A stretch of 64,000 bases of DNA from Streptomyces piniterrae (GTDB taxonomy: Bacteria > Actinomycetota > Actinomycetes > Streptomycetales > Streptomycetaceae), in contig NZ_SUMB01000010.1 of the NCBI RefSeq assembly GCF_005048155.1, positions 124,001 to 188,000 of the forward strand, read 5' to 3'. Numbering within the stretch: the first letter of the stretch is position 1; each line of letters opens with the position of its first letter. Shown one piece after another: positions 53,869-63,312 of this stretch. The notes under the pieces were generated by a model. The model searched no databases. It was not told where the DNA came from and worked only from the letters and a program-made list of their open reading frames with translations. Both the position numbers and the translations under genes were made by a program.

Positions 53869-54867
53869 GTGACCGCACCGATCGAGACCACCGGGGCGGC
53901 TGCTGAGGCGCAGCCGGAAGCGGTGCTGAAAGGCGTCGAGGGCAAGCGCATCGAAGGGCGCTCGCTCGGCCAGATCGCGTGGCTGCGCTTCCGCCGCGAC
54001 AAGGTCGCGGTAGCGGGCGCCATCGTCGTCCTCCTGCTCGTCGTGGTCGCCGCGCTGTCCCGCCCGCTGCAGGCCCTGCTGGGCCTGGACCCGAACAGCC
54101 CGAACCAGTCGCTGATCGACCCCAACACCACGCTGCCCAAGGGCGACCTGGGCGGTATGAGCGGGGACCACCCGCTCGGTGTGGACCCGAAGTTCGGCCG
54201 TGACCTGCTCGCCCGCATCCTCGAGGGCTCGTGGGTGTCGCTGATCGTGGCCTTCGGCGCGACGCTGCTGTCGGTCGCCATCGGCACCGTCCTCGGCGTC
54301 GTCGCCGGCTTCTACCGCGGCCGGGTGGACGCGTTCATCAGCCGCATGATGGACGTCTTCCTGGCCTTCCCGCTGCTGCTGTTCGCCATCGCCATCTCCG
54401 CCTCCCTCCAGGGCGGCGCGTTCGGCATGGAGGGCCTGCCGCTGCACATCTCGGTGCTGATCTTCGTGATCGGCTTCTTCAACTGGCCGTACATGGGACG
54501 CATCGTGCGCGCCCAGACCCTGTCGCTGCGGGAACGCGAATTCGTGGACGCCGCCCGCGGCATGGGTGCGCGCGGGCCGTTCATCCTCTTCCGGGAACTG
54601 CTGCCCAACCTGGTGGGTCCGGTGATCGTCTACTCGACGCTGCTGATCCCCTCCAACATCCTGTTCGAGGCTGCGCTGAGCTTCCTCGGTGTCGGCATCC
54701 AGCCGCCCCAGGCGTCCTGGGGCGGAATGCTCAACCAGGCGGTCAAGTACTACGAGGTCGACCCTCAGTACATGATCGTCCCCGGCCTCGCGATCTTCGT
54801 CACCGTGCTCGCGTTCAACCTGCTCGGTGACGGACTGAGGGACGCGCTGGACCCGCGCAGCCGCTGA
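53869..54867 (+). CDS. Oligopeptide/dipeptide ABC permease, OppC/DppC type
   Basis: A 332-aa permease. The N-terminal OppC_N domain (SLGQIAWLRFRRDKVAVAGAIVVLLLVVV) is followed by a periplasmic loop (DHPLGVDPKFGRDLLARILEG) and five membrane spans. The EAA loop reads REFVDAARGMGARGPFILFR. It forms the channel with the DppB-type partner. It comes first in the operon, before the binding protein. The GTG at 53869 has GAGAGGGG about 12 nt upstream. Confidence 0.93.
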   Translation: MTAPIETTGAAAEAQPEAVLKGVEGKRIEGRSLGQIAWLRFRRDKVAVAGAIVVLLLVVVAALSRPLQALLGLDPNSPNQSLIDPNTTLPKGDLGGMSGDHPLGVDPKFGRDLLARILEGSWVSLIVAFGATLLSVAIGTVLGVVAGFYRGRVDAFISRMMDVFLAFPLLLFAIAISASLQGGAFGMEGLPLHISVLIFVIGFFNWPYMGRIVRAQTLSLREREFVDAARGMGARGPFILFRELLPNLVGPVIVYSTLLIPSNILFEAALSFLGVGIQPPQASWGGMLNQAVKYYEVDPQYMIVPGLAIFVTVLAFNLLGDGLRDALDPRSR

Positions 54868-54968
54868 CAGCACGCGGGCACCTGCCCAGCAGCCTCAACA
54901 GCCTCAACAGTGTTTTGACGTTCTGACGTTCCGACGTTTCTCGACGAACGAAGGGGAGACCGACCATC

Positions 54969-56720
54969 ATGCGAAGGTCAGTTCCGGTCGCGACCATAGC
55001 GGCCATCACCAGTGCGGGCCTTTTGCTGGCCGGCTGCAGCGGGGGCAAGGACTCCGGAAGCGGCTCGGCCGAGGCCAACGCCGCGACCAAGGGCGTCGTC
55101 AACGCCTCGGACACGAAGGGCGGCACGCTCAACTACGCCCTGAGTGACGCTCCCGAGTCGTTCGACCCGGGCAACACGTACTACGCCTTCATCTACAACT
55201 TCAGCCGGCTCTACGCGCGCCCGCTGACCACCTTCAAGCCGGGCCCCGGCGCCAAGGGCAACGAGCTGGTCCCGGACCTCGCCGAGTCGATGGGCAAGGC
55301 CTCCGACGGCGGCAAGACCTGGACGTACAAGATCCGCAAGGGCCTCAAGTACGACGACGGCTCCGCGATCACCTCGAAGGACGTGAAGTACGCCGTCGAG
55401 CGCAGCAACTTCGCGCGCGACACCCTCTCGCTGGGCCCGAACTACTTCCAGCAGTTCCTCAAGGACAACGACGGCGGCTACAAGGGTCCCTACAAGGACA
55501 AGGGCAAGGAGGGTCTCAAGTCCATCGAGACCCCCGACGACCAGACGATCGTCTTCCACCTGAAGAAGCCGTTCGCCGAGTTCGACTACCTGGTCAGCGC
55601 CCCGCAGACGGCCCCGGTGCCGCAGGCCAAGGACAAGGGCGCGGACTACACCAAGTCCGTGGTCTCCAGCGGCTCGTACAAGTACGAGAGCTACGAGGAG
55701 GGCAAGCAGCTCACCCTCGTCCGCAACCCGCACTGGTCCGCGAAGACCGACCCGCTGCGCAAGCAGCTGCCGGACAAGATCGTCCTGAAGCTGAAGGTCG
55801 CCCAGTCGACCATCGACAAGGACCTCCAGTCCGGTACCACCCATGTCGACCTGGCCGGCCGCGGCGTCGACGGCCAGACGCAGGCCAAGCTCCTGGTGGA
55901 CTCCAAGGAGAAGGCCAACACCGACAACGCGCTCGGCCAGCGCCTCGTCTACACGGCGATCAACACCAAGGTGAAGCCGTTCGACAACATCGAGTGCCGC
56001 AAGGCCGTCGAGTACGCCATCGACAAGAAGGCCGTGCAGACCTCGCTCGGCGGCCCGATCCGCGGTGAGATCGCCTCCACGGTCCTGCCCAGCGACCTCG
56101 ACGGCTACCAGAAGTACGACCTGTACCCGCAGAAGTACAAGGGCGACAAGCTGGACCTGACCGAGGCCAAGAAGCACTGGGACAAGTGCGGCGCCGGCAA
56201 GGTCGACACCACCATCCTGGCGCGCAACGACCGCCAGGACGAGGTGGACGCGGCGACCTCGGTCATCGACTCGCTCAAGAAGATCGGCGTCAACGCCAAG
56301 ATCCAGAGCTACCCGACCAGCAAGTACTTCTCGGACTACGCGGGTGTGCCGAAGTTCAACAAGAAGAACAACGTCGGCCTGATCATGATGCAGTGGGGCT
56401 CGGACTTCCCGACCGGCTACGGCTACCTCCAGCAGATCCTGAACGGCAAGGCGATCAGCCAGTCCGGTAACACCAACCTCTCCGAGCTCGACGACCCGGA
56501 GATCAACAAGCTGCTCGACAGCGCCATCGCCAACACCGACAAGGCCGCGCGCGAGAAGGCGTACGCCGAGATCGACAAGAAGGCGATGGAGCAGGCGGCG
56601 ATGGTCCCGCTCACCTACTTCAAGGTCCTGATGTACCGCTCGCCCAAGGCCACCAACCTGGTGTCCACCTCGGCCTTCAGCGGTGAGTACGACTACCTCA
56701 ACGTCGGCGTCAAGAAGTAG
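54969..56720 (+). CDS. Oligopeptide ABC transporter substrate-binding lipoprotein (SBP family 5)
   Basis: 583 aa with signal peptide RRSVPVATIAAITSAGLLLAGC (lipobox LAGC, Cys near 22). The mature protein is DppA/OppA-like: GGTLNYALSDAPESFDPGN, YKIRKGLKYDDGSAITSKDVKYAVER and VSSGSYKYESYEEGKQLTLVRNPHW. It captures peptides outside the membrane. ATG 54969 has GGGGAG upstream. The Lys-rich composition of the body is normal for this family in Streptomyces. Confidence 0.94.
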   Translation: MRRSVPVATIAAITSAGLLLAGCSGGKDSGSGSAEANAATKGVVNASDTKGGTLNYALSDAPESFDPGNTYYAFIYNFSRLYARPLTTFKPGPGAKGNELVPDLAESMGKASDGGKTWTYKIRKGLKYDDGSAITSKDVKYAVERSNFARDTLSLGPNYFQQFLKDNDGGYKGPYKDKGKEGLKSIETPDDQTIVFHLKKPFAEFDYLVSAPQTAPVPQAKDKGADYTKSVVSSGSYKYESYEEGKQLTLVRNPHWSAKTDPLRKQLPDKIVLKLKVAQSTIDKDLQSGTTHVDLAGRGVDGQTQAKLLVDSKEKANTDNALGQRLVYTAINTKVKPFDNIECRKAVEYAIDKKAVQTSLGGPIRGEIASTVLPSDLDGYQKYDLYPQKYKGDKLDLTEAKKHWDKCGAGKVDTTILARNDRQDEVDAATSVIDSLKKIGVNAKIQSYPTSKYFSDYAGVPKFNKKNNVGLIMMQWGSDFPTGYGYLQQILNGKAISQSGNTNLSELDDPEINKLLDSAIANTDKAAREKAYAEIDKKAMEQAAMVPLTYFKVLMYRSPKATNLVSTSAFSGEYDYLNVGVKK

Positions 56721-56798
56721 CAGCCCTGGAAGGCAGGTGAAGGCATTGGTGTCCGCGGGCCGGTTCCGGCCGGCCCGCGGCACCGGCGCCGCATCCCC

Positions 56799-57809
56799 GT
56801 GTTCTCGTACATCATCCGCAGGTTGATCAGCGCAGTGATCCTGCTGCTGATCGTCAGCGCGGTCACTTTCGGCATCTTCTTCCTGCTGCCGAAACTGGCC
56901 GGGCAGAGCACCGACCAGCTTGCCCAGCAGTACATCGGAAAGGCCCCCACGCCCGCGGATATCGCCGCGGTGAAGAAGAATCTCGGCCTGGACAAGCCCG
57001 TGTACGAGCAGTACTGGGACTTCCTCAAGGGCATTTTCGTCGGCGTCGACTACAAATTCGGTCCGGAAGCGGCCAAATGCCATGTGCCGTGCTTCGGCTA
57101 TTCCTTCAAAACGCATATCGAGGTCTGGCCCGAAATCCAGTCCAGGCTCCCGGTGACGCTGTCGCTGGCCGCCGGTGCCGCCGTGCTGTGGGTCGTCTCC
57201 GGTGTCGCCACCGGTGTGCTGTCCGCGCTGCGCCCCGGCTCGCTCTTCGACCGGATGGCCATGGGCGTCGCCCTGGCCGGTGTCTCCCTCCCCATGTTCT
57301 TCACCGGCGCCCTGGCGCTGGCCCTCTTCACCTACCAGTGGCCGATCTTCGAACGCAGCGACTATGTGCCGCTGATGGAGGATCCGTTCCTGTGGGCGCG
57401 GACCCTGGTCCTGCCCTGGGTGACCCTGGCCTTCCTCTACTCCGCGCTCTACGCCCGGCTCACCAGGGCCGGCATGCTGGAGACGCTGAGCGAGGACTAC
57501 ATCCGCACGGCCCGCGCCAAGGGCCTGCGCGAACGCAAGGTGGTCGTACGGCACGGCCTGCGCGCCGCGCTCACCCCGATCATCACCGTGTTCGGCATGG
57601 ACCTGGGCCTGCTGCTCGGTGGCGCGCTGATCACCGAACAGGTCTTCTCGCTCAAGGGAGTCGGCGCCTTCGCCGTCGAGGCGATCAACGCCAACGACCT
57701 GCCGAACATTCTCGGCGTCACCCTGCTCGCCGCGTTCTTCATCGTCCTGTGCAACCTGGTGGTGGACGTTCTGTACGCCTCCGTCGACCCGCGGGTGAGG
57801 CTCTCGTGA
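56799..57809 (+). CDS. Oligopeptide/dipeptide ABC permease, OppB/DppB type
   Basis: A 336-aa permease starting FSYIIRRLISAVILLLIVSAVTFGIFFLLP. A large periplasmic loop includes two Cys (GPEAAKCHVPCFGYSF). The EAA loop is LSEDYIRTARAKGLRERKVV. The final spans end VDVLYASVDPRVRLS, as usual. The GTG at 56799 starts the first helix. The stop overlaps the ATPase gene (GTGA). Confidence 0.93.
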   Translation: MFSYIIRRLISAVILLLIVSAVTFGIFFLLPKLAGQSTDQLAQQYIGKAPTPADIAAVKKNLGLDKPVYEQYWDFLKGIFVGVDYKFGPEAAKCHVPCFGYSFKTHIEVWPEIQSRLPVTLSLAAGAAVLWVVSGVATGVLSALRPGSLFDRMAMGVALAGVSLPMFFTGALALALFTYQWPIFERSDYVPLMEDPFLWARTLVLPWVTLAFLYSALYARLTRAGMLETLSEDYIRTARAKGLRERKVVVRHGLRAALTPIITVFGMDLGLLLGGALITEQVFSLKGVGAFAVEAINANDLPNILGVTLLAAFFIVLCNLVVDVLYASVDPRVRLS

Positions 57810-58906
57810 CCGACCTGGACAAGTCCGGCGCCGCACCCGGCGAGCCGACACCCGCAGCGGCGCGGCCGCCCTCCGCCTTCCTCGAAGTGCGGGACCTGAA
57901 GGTGCACTTCCCCACCGACGACGGCATCGTGAAGTCCGTCGACGGGCTCACGTTCAGCCTGGAGAAGGGCAAGACCCTCGGCATCGTCGGCGAGTCGGGC
58001 TCCGGCAAGTCCGTGACCTCGCTCGCCGTCATGGGCCTGCACCGCGCCTCCCGCCAGCAGCGCAGCAAGGTCAGCATGTCCGGCGAGATCTGGCTGGACG
58101 GCAAGGAGCTGGTCTCCGCCGATCCGGACGAGGTGCGCCGGCTGCGCGGCCGGGAGATGGCGATGATCTTCCAGGACCCGCTGTCCGCGCTGCACCCCTA
58201 CTACACCGTCGGCCAGCAGATCGTGGAGGCGTACCGCGTCCACCACGACGTCGACAAGAAGACCGCGCGCAGGCGGGCGATCGAGATGCTCGACCGGGTC
58301 GGCATCCCCCAGCCCGACAAGCGGGTCGACGACCATCCGCACCAGTTCTCCGGCGGTATGCGCCAGCGCGCGATGATCGCGATGGCGCTGGTCAACAACC
58401 CGGAGCTGCTGATCGCCGACGAGCCGACCACCGCCCTGGACGTCACCGTCCAGGCGCAGATCCTCGACCTGATCCGCGATCTGCAGAAGGAGTTCGGCTC
58501 GGCGGTCATCATCATCACCCACGACCTGGGTGTGGTGGCCGAGCTCGCCGACGACCTGCTGGTGATGTACGGCGGCCGGTGCGTGGAGCGCGGGCCGGCC
58601 GAGCGGGTCTTCTATGCGCCCCAGCACCCCTACACCTGGGGACTGCTCGGCTCCATGCCACGGATCGACCGTGACCAGACCGACCGGCTGATACCCGTCA
58701 AGGGGTCGCCGCCCAGCCTGATCAACGTGCCGTCCGGCTGTGCCTTCAACCCCCGTTGCCCGTACGCGGACGTCCCCAAGGACAACGCCACCCGCACGGT
58801 GCGCCCCGAACTGCGCCAGGTCGACGGCGGGCACTACTCCGCCTGCCATATGTCGCAGGAGGAGCGGGAGCGTATCTGGACCGAAGAGATTGCGCCGAAG
58901 CTGTGA
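57806..58906 (+). CDS. Oligopeptide ABC transporter ATPase, OppD/DppD type
   Basis: A 366-aa ATPase. Walker A is GESGSGKSV, Q-loop IFQDPLSALHP, signature FSGGMRQR, Walker B LLIADEPTTALD, H-loop ITHDLG. The C-terminal oligo_HPY domain has NVPSGCAFNPRCPYA with cysteines for a 4Fe-4S-like site. GTG 57806 overlaps the permease stop. It energises peptide import with the OppF-type partner. Confidence 0.95.
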   Translation: MTDLDKSGAAPGEPTPAAARPPSAFLEVRDLKVHFPTDDGIVKSVDGLTFSLEKGKTLGIVGESGSGKSVTSLAVMGLHRASRQQRSKVSMSGEIWLDGKELVSADPDEVRRLRGREMAMIFQDPLSALHPYYTVGQQIVEAYRVHHDVDKKTARRRAIEMLDRVGIPQPDKRVDDHPHQFSGGMRQRAMIAMALVNNPELLIADEPTTALDVTVQAQILDLIRDLQKEFGSAVIIITHDLGVVAELADDLLVMYGGRCVERGPAERVFYAPQHPYTWGLLGSMPRIDRDQTDRLIPVKGSPPSLINVPSGCAFNPRCPYADVPKDNATRTVRPELRQVDGGHYSACHMSQEERERIWTEEIAPKL

Positions 58907-60003
58907 CCGAGACAGACGACAGCAAGAAGATCCCCGTCGAGAAGTCGGCCGGCGACGCCCCCCAGGAAGCCGCCGAGGCAGCTCCGCCGACGGCAGCGCC
59001 GGCCGCCGCAGGACCCGAGCCGCTGCTGCGCGTACGCGGTCTGGTCCGGCACTTCCCGATCACCAAGGGCCTGCTCAAGCGGCAGGTCGGGGCGGTGCAG
59101 GCGGTCGACGGCATCGACTTCGACGTTCGGCCGGGGGAGACGCTCGGCGTCGTCGGCGAGTCCGGCTGCGGCAAGTCGACGATGGGCCGGCTGATCACCC
59201 GGCTCGACGAACCCACCGGCGGTTCCATCGAGTTCGAGGGCCGGGACATCACCCATCTGTCCCAGGGCAGGCTGCGGCCGATGCGCCGCGACGTCCAGAT
59301 GATCTTCCAGGACCCGTACGGCTCGCTGAACCCCCGGCACACCATCGGCGGCATCGTCGGCACCCCCTTCCGCCTCCAGGGCGTCGAGCCCGAGGGCGGT
59401 GTGAAGAAGGAGGTGCAGCGGCTGCTGGAGCTGGTGGGCCTGAGCCCTGAGCACTACAACCGCTATCCGCACGAGTTCTCCGGCGGTCAGCGGCAGCGCA
59501 TCGGCATCGCCAGGGCGCTGGCCCTCAAGCCGAAGCTGGTCGTCGCCGACGAGCCGGTCTCGGCCCTCGACGTCTCCATCCAGGCGCAGGTCGTCAACCT
59601 CATGGACGACCTCCAGGAGGAGCTCGGGCTGACGTATGTGATCATCGCGCACGACCTGTCCGTCATCCGGCATGTCTCGGACCGGATCGCGGTCATGTAC
59701 CTCGGCAAGATCGTGGAGTTGGCGGACCGCAAGGCGCTCTACGACTCGCCGATGCATCCGTACACCAAGGCGCTGCTCTCCGCGGTGCCGGTGCCCGACC
59801 CCAAGCGGCGGACCCAGCGCGACCGGATCCTGCTCAAGGGCGATGTGCCCTCGCCGATCAACCCGCCGTCCGGCTGCCGGTTCCGTACCCGGTGCTGGAA
59901 GGCGACCGAGGAGTGCACGACCACCGAACCACCGCTGGTCGCACTGCGCACCGGGCACCAGGTGGCATGCCACCACCCGGAGAACGCACCAAATGATCAG
60001 TAA
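58903..60003 (+). CDS. Oligopeptide ABC transporter ATPase, OppF/DppF type
   Basis: A 366-aa ATPase with an Ala/Pro-rich N-terminal extension (about 1-45). Walker A is GESGCGKST, Q-loop IFQDPYGSLNP, signature FSGGQRQR, Walker B LVVADEPVSALD, H-loop IAHDLS. The oligo_HPY tail reads NPPSGCRFRTRCWKATEEC. GTG 58903 overlaps the OppD-type stop. It completes the five-gene importer. Confidence 0.95.
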   Translation: MTETDDSKKIPVEKSAGDAPQEAAEAAPPTAAPAAAGPEPLLRVRGLVRHFPITKGLLKRQVGAVQAVDGIDFDVRPGETLGVVGESGCGKSTMGRLITRLDEPTGGSIEFEGRDITHLSQGRLRPMRRDVQMIFQDPYGSLNPRHTIGGIVGTPFRLQGVEPEGGVKKEVQRLLELVGLSPEHYNRYPHEFSGGQRQRIGIARALALKPKLVVADEPVSALDVSIQAQVVNLMDDLQEELGLTYVIIAHDLSVIRHVSDRIAVMYLGKIVELADRKALYDSPMHPYTKALLSAVPVPDPKRRTQRDRILLKGDVPSPINPPSGCRFRTRCWKATEECTTTEPPLVALRTGHQVACHHPENAPNDQ

Positions 60004-60100
60004 AGCCTGAGGAATTGGCAAAGTCCTGAGCAAAAAGGGACGGGAGAGTGCAGAGTCAGCGCGGCTGTTTCCTTCATCCGTGTGTTCGAAAGGACGACTC

Positions 60101-61510
60101 ATGGCGCTCTCCCGTTCTGTGCGTCGCACCCCCCGCTTGCTCGCCCTCGCCACCGCGGTCGCCTCGGCCGCCACCATCGCCGCCGCCCCCGGCGCCTCGC
60201 CCGGCGCGCCCGGTGTCGGCGACCCCTACTTCCCCAAGCTCGGCAACGGCGGCTTCGACGCCCTGCACTACGACCTCGGCGTCAGCTACGACCCCGACAG
60301 CGGCCTCCTGGAAGGCCGTACGACCATCAAGGCCAAGGCCACCGGGAACCTCAGCAGGTTCGACCTCGACCTGCAGAAGCTCCGGGTCGAGTCGGTCAAG
60401 GTGAACGGCAGGAAGGCGGCCTTCGCCAGATCCGGCGACGAGCTCACCGTCACCCCGACCGCCCGCCTCCGCAAGGGCGAGCGGTTCACCGTCTCCGTCG
60501 CCTACGCCGGCATACCCAAGCCGCTCAGCGGCCCCATCATCTTCGGCTCCGACTACGGCTGGATGAAGACCAAGGACGGTGTCTTCGTCGCCTGCGAGCC
60601 CAACGCCGCCTCGACCTGGTTCCCCTCCAGCGACCACCCCAGCGACAAGGCGACCTACGACATCCGCATCGACGCCCCCAAGGGCCTGACCGGTATCTCC
60701 AACGGTCGGCTGGTCGGCTCCCACGAGAAGGGCGGCCGCTCCTACTTCCACTGGCGCGAGACCAAGCCGATGGCGACGTACCTGGCCACCGCCACCGTCG
60801 GAAAGTTCGACGTCCGCACCGGCACCACCCCGGGCGGCACCCCCATCTACGTGGCCACCGACCCGACCCTGCCGACCGGCAAGGTCGACGTCTACGGCAT
60901 CACCGCCGCGGCCACCGACTACTGGTCCAAGGTGTTCGGCCCGTACCCCTTCGAGGAGACCGGCGCCATCGTCGACGACATGCCGCAGGCGGGCTTCTCC
61001 CTGGAGGTGCAGTCCAAGCCGGTCTACTCGGCGGTGCGCAACGAGACGACCATCGTCCACGAGCTGGCACACCAGTGGTTCGGCGACTCGGTCTCCGTCA
61101 AGCAGTGGCAGCACATCTGGCTCAACGAGGGCTTCGCCAGCTACGCGCAGTGGCTGTGGGACGAGCACAAGGGCACCAAGAGCGCCCACGACGCGTTCCG
61201 CGAGGCGTACAAGGAGATCCCGGCCGGCGACGACTTCTGGAAGGTGAAGATCGCCGACCCGAAGCGGGACACCATGTTCCACGGCGCGGTCTACGAGCGG
61301 GGCGCGATGACGCTCCAGGTGCTCCGCGAGCGGATCGGCGACAAGGCGTTCTTCACGCTGCTGCCGGCCTGGACCGCCGCGCACCGGTACGGCAACGCGG
61401 AGACGTCCCAGTTCATCGCGCTCGCCGAGAAGATCTCCGGCCAGGAGCTGGACGACCTCTTCGACACCTGGCTGAACACGGACAGCAGGCCGGCGCTGCC
61501 CGGGAAGTAG
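60101..61510 (+). CDS. Secreted M1-family zinc metallopeptidase (aminopeptidase-like)
   Basis: 469 aa with signal peptide (RSVRRTPRLLALATAVASAATIAAAPGA). The N-terminal beta-domain covers about 45-220 and the thermolysin-like domain carries HELAH at 320-324 and the third zinc ligand Glu343 in LNEGFAS. The position of the usual GxMEN exopeptidase motif reads AGFSLEVQSKP, keeping one Glu but not the Met-Glu-Asn. The C-terminal helical domain of large M1 enzymes is missing, normal for this short secreted group. ATG 60101 has AAGGA 6 nt upstream. It lies just after the peptide importer, a sensible pairing for peptide use. Confidence 0.92.
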   Translation: MALSRSVRRTPRLLALATAVASAATIAAAPGASPGAPGVGDPYFPKLGNGGFDALHYDLGVSYDPDSGLLEGRTTIKAKATGNLSRFDLDLQKLRVESVKVNGRKAAFARSGDELTVTPTARLRKGERFTVSVAYAGIPKPLSGPIIFGSDYGWMKTKDGVFVACEPNAASTWFPSSDHPSDKATYDIRIDAPKGLTGISNGRLVGSHEKGGRSYFHWRETKPMATYLATATVGKFDVRTGTTPGGTPIYVATDPTLPTGKVDVYGITAAATDYWSKVFGPYPFEETGAIVDDMPQAGFSLEVQSKPVYSAVRNETTIVHELAHQWFGDSVSVKQWQHIWLNEGFASYAQWLWDEHKGTKSAHDAFREAYKEIPAGDDFWKVKIADPKRDTMFHGAVYERGAMTLQVLRERIGDKAFFTLLPAWTAAHRYGNAETSQFIALAEKISGQELDDLFDTWLNTDSRPALPGK

Positions 61511-61536
61511 CCGCCAGCGGAGGGGCGGTCGCCCCC

Positions 61537-61590
61537 GGCGGGCCCGGCGTCGGTCGCCGTCAGTCGGCGTCAGTCCGCGTCGGGCCCGCC
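61537..61590. repeat. Inverted repeat with internal 10-bp direct repeats at a convergent gene junction
   Basis: GGCGGGCCCG (61537-61546) pairs with CGGGCCCGCC (61581-61590). The loop contains three to four copies of a CGTC(A/G)GTC-type unit. It overlaps the 3' end of the TRIC-like gene and probably serves as a terminator for both strands. Confidence 0.5.
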
Positions 61591-62214
61591 CCGCTTGGCG
61601 AGCTGCTGCGGCCGGGGCAGGTGCAGTCCGAGGTAGACCGCGCCCATCCGCAGCGCGAACACCACCCCCGCCGAGATCGCCGCGGCGGGGGTGGCCCCGG
61701 TGCCGAGGTGGAACAGCGCGAGATAGCAGCAGGCGCCGGCCAGCGCGGCGATCGCGTACACGTCCTCGCGCAGCAGCAGCGGCGGGAACTCCCCGCACAG
61801 CACATCGCGGACCACCTCACCGGTGACACCGGTCAGCACCGCGAGGATGATCACCGCGAGCGGGGTGGCGCCCGCCTCGATGGCGGCGCGGGCCCCGATC
61901 ACCGTGACGACGGCGAGGCCGAGGGCGTCCACCACCAGCAGCGCTTTGTGCGGCAGCGACCAGAACCGCAGATAGGCCATGGTGCCGACGCCGACACAGA
62001 TGATCACCGTGAGCAGTACCCAGTCGTGTGTCCAGTACAGCGGCTGCCGGTCGAGTATGAGGTCGCGCAGCGTGCCGCCGGAGATGGACGCGGCGAAGGC
62101 GAGCACCAGCCCGCCGAAGGGGTCCATGTTGGCGCGGTAGGCGGCCAGCACCCCGCTCGCGGCGAAGGCGGAGACACCGACCAGGTAGAGCACATGAAGC
62201 ATGGCGCCCATCAT
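61570..62214 (-). CDS. TRIC-type cation channel / UPF0126 membrane protein
   Basis: A 214-aa membrane protein with seven spans, made of two UPF0126 repeats: the first has the diagnostic FAASISGGTLRDLILDRQPLYW, the second LTGVTGEVVRDVLCGEFPPLL. GGT-RD and GG-RD motifs recur in both halves, giving the pseudo-symmetry of bacterial TRIC channels and YadS/YicG-like glycine transport candidates. The start is ATG 62214 or 62211, directly before the first helix. The Asp at 209-213 and positive C-terminus point to a cytoplasmic tail. Confidence 0.9.
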   Translation of the reverse strand: MMGAMLHVLYLVGVSAFAASGVLAAYRANMDPFGGLVLAFAASISGGTLRDLILDRQPLYWTHDWVLLTVIICVGVGTMAYLRFWSLPHKALLVVDALGLAVVTVIGARAAIEAGATPLAVIILAVLTGVTGEVVRDVLCGEFPPLLLREDVYAIAALAGACCYLALFHLGTGATPAAAISAGVVFALRMGAVYLGLHLPRPQQLAKRGGPDAD

Positions 62215-62273
62215 CGCAGGGGCGGAACGAATGGCTCCGGTCGAGGTCGTTCATGACTGTGAAAAATTAGTAC

Positions 62274-62285
62274 TACCGGTCGGTA
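62274..62285 (+). promoter_or_regulatory. TetR-type operator and leaderless -10 for the thioesterase-fold gene
   Basis: TACCG-GT-CGGTA is an inverted repeat typical of TetR-family operators. Downstream TAGCGT (62297-62302) is a TAnnnT -10 with 7 nt to the ATG at 62310, so the operator covers the expected -35 region. No TetR gene is in this window. Confidence 0.55.
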
Positions 62286-62309
62286 ACTTTTCCCTGTAGC
62301 GTGCCCGCC

Positions 62310-63158
62310 ATGGCAAAGGCGACCATCGGTAACAGCGAGTTCGACCGCGATACGGCGGTCACCCGCCGCGCCCCCGGCGTCTACGACGCGCGCCTCTCCG
62401 CCGGGTGGACGATCATCCAGGCGGTCAACGGCGGCTATCTGCTCGCCCTCATGGGCCGCGCACTGGGCGACGCCCTGCCGCACCCCGACCCGATGTCGGT
62501 CACCGCGCACTACCTGACGGCCTCCGTCCCGGGCCCGGCCGTCATCCGCACCGAGGTGGTCCGCACCGGCCGCACGATGTCCACCGGCACCGCCACCCTC
62601 GTCCAGTTCGCCGAGGACGGCACCGAGGTCGAGCGGCTGCGGGTGCTCGCCGCCTACGGCGACCTCGACACCCTGCCCGACGACGTCCGTACGACCGCCA
62701 AGCCGCCGGCCATCCCCCCGTACGAACACTGCCTGGGTACGGACAGCGCCCCCGACGGCGAACCGGCCATCCCCGGCAGCACCGCCATCGCCGACCGCCT
62801 CGCCCTCCGGCTGGACCCGGCGACCGCGGGCTGGGCCGTCGGCGCGCCGTCCGGCAAGGGGGAGATGCGCGCCTGGTTCGGCCTGGCCGACGGCCGCGCG
62901 CCCGACCCGCTCTCGCTCCTGCTGACGGTCGACGCGCTGCCGCCCACCGCCTTCGAGATGGGCCTGTCCGGCTGGGTGCCCACCGTCGAACTCACCACCC
63001 ACATCCGGCGCCGCCCGGCGCCCGGACCGCTCCGGGTCGCCATCACCACCCGCAACCTGGCGGGCGGCTTCCTGGAGGAGGACGCCGAGGTCTGGGACTC
63101 CGAGGACCGGCTCGTCGCGCAGTCCCGCCAGCTGGCACGGGCACTCCTGACGGACTGA
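62310..63158 (+). CDS. Thioesterase-family protein (double-hotdog, TesB/acyl-CoA thioesterase II-like)
   Basis: A 282-aa protein of two fused hotdog domains. The N-terminal half has FDRDTAVTRRAPGVYDARLSAGW and NGGYLLALMGRALGDALPHPDPMSV, the C-terminal one GLADGRAPDPLSLLLTVDALPP and WVPTVELTTHIRRRPAPGPLRV. It would hydrolyse or bind acyl-CoA. The ATG at 62310 lacks a Shine-Dalgarno sequence; a -10 7 nt upstream supports leaderless translation. A TetR operator suggests acyl-CoA-responsive control (inference). Confidence 0.87.
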   Translation: MAKATIGNSEFDRDTAVTRRAPGVYDARLSAGWTIIQAVNGGYLLALMGRALGDALPHPDPMSVTAHYLTASVPGPAVIRTEVVRTGRTMSTGTATLVQFAEDGTEVERLRVLAAYGDLDTLPDDVRTTAKPPAIPPYEHCLGTDSAPDGEPAIPGSTAIADRLALRLDPATAGWAVGAPSGKGEMRAWFGLADGRAPDPLSLLLTVDALPPTAFEMGLSGWVPTVELTTHIRRRPAPGPLRVAITTRNLAGGFLEEDAEVWDSEDRLVAQSRQLARALLTD

Positions 63159-63203
63159 GCAGCGCAGACATGCGGCGCGGCGGTGCCCCCGGCGGCCCCC
63201 TCG

Positions 63204-63241
63204 GTCCTCCGTCGCCGGCCCCTTGGGTCCTCCGTCGCCGG
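63204..63241. repeat. Short tandem duplication upstream of the TCAD gene
   Basis: GTCCTCCGTCGCCGG occurs at 63204-63218 and 63227-63241, period 23 bp. Confidence 0.5.
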
Positions 63242-63312
63242 TGGCCGAATCGCCGTTCGCCTGACGGAAAAGAGACGGCGGCTCCCGGCGCGCTCGTGCC
63301 AAACTGATCGCC

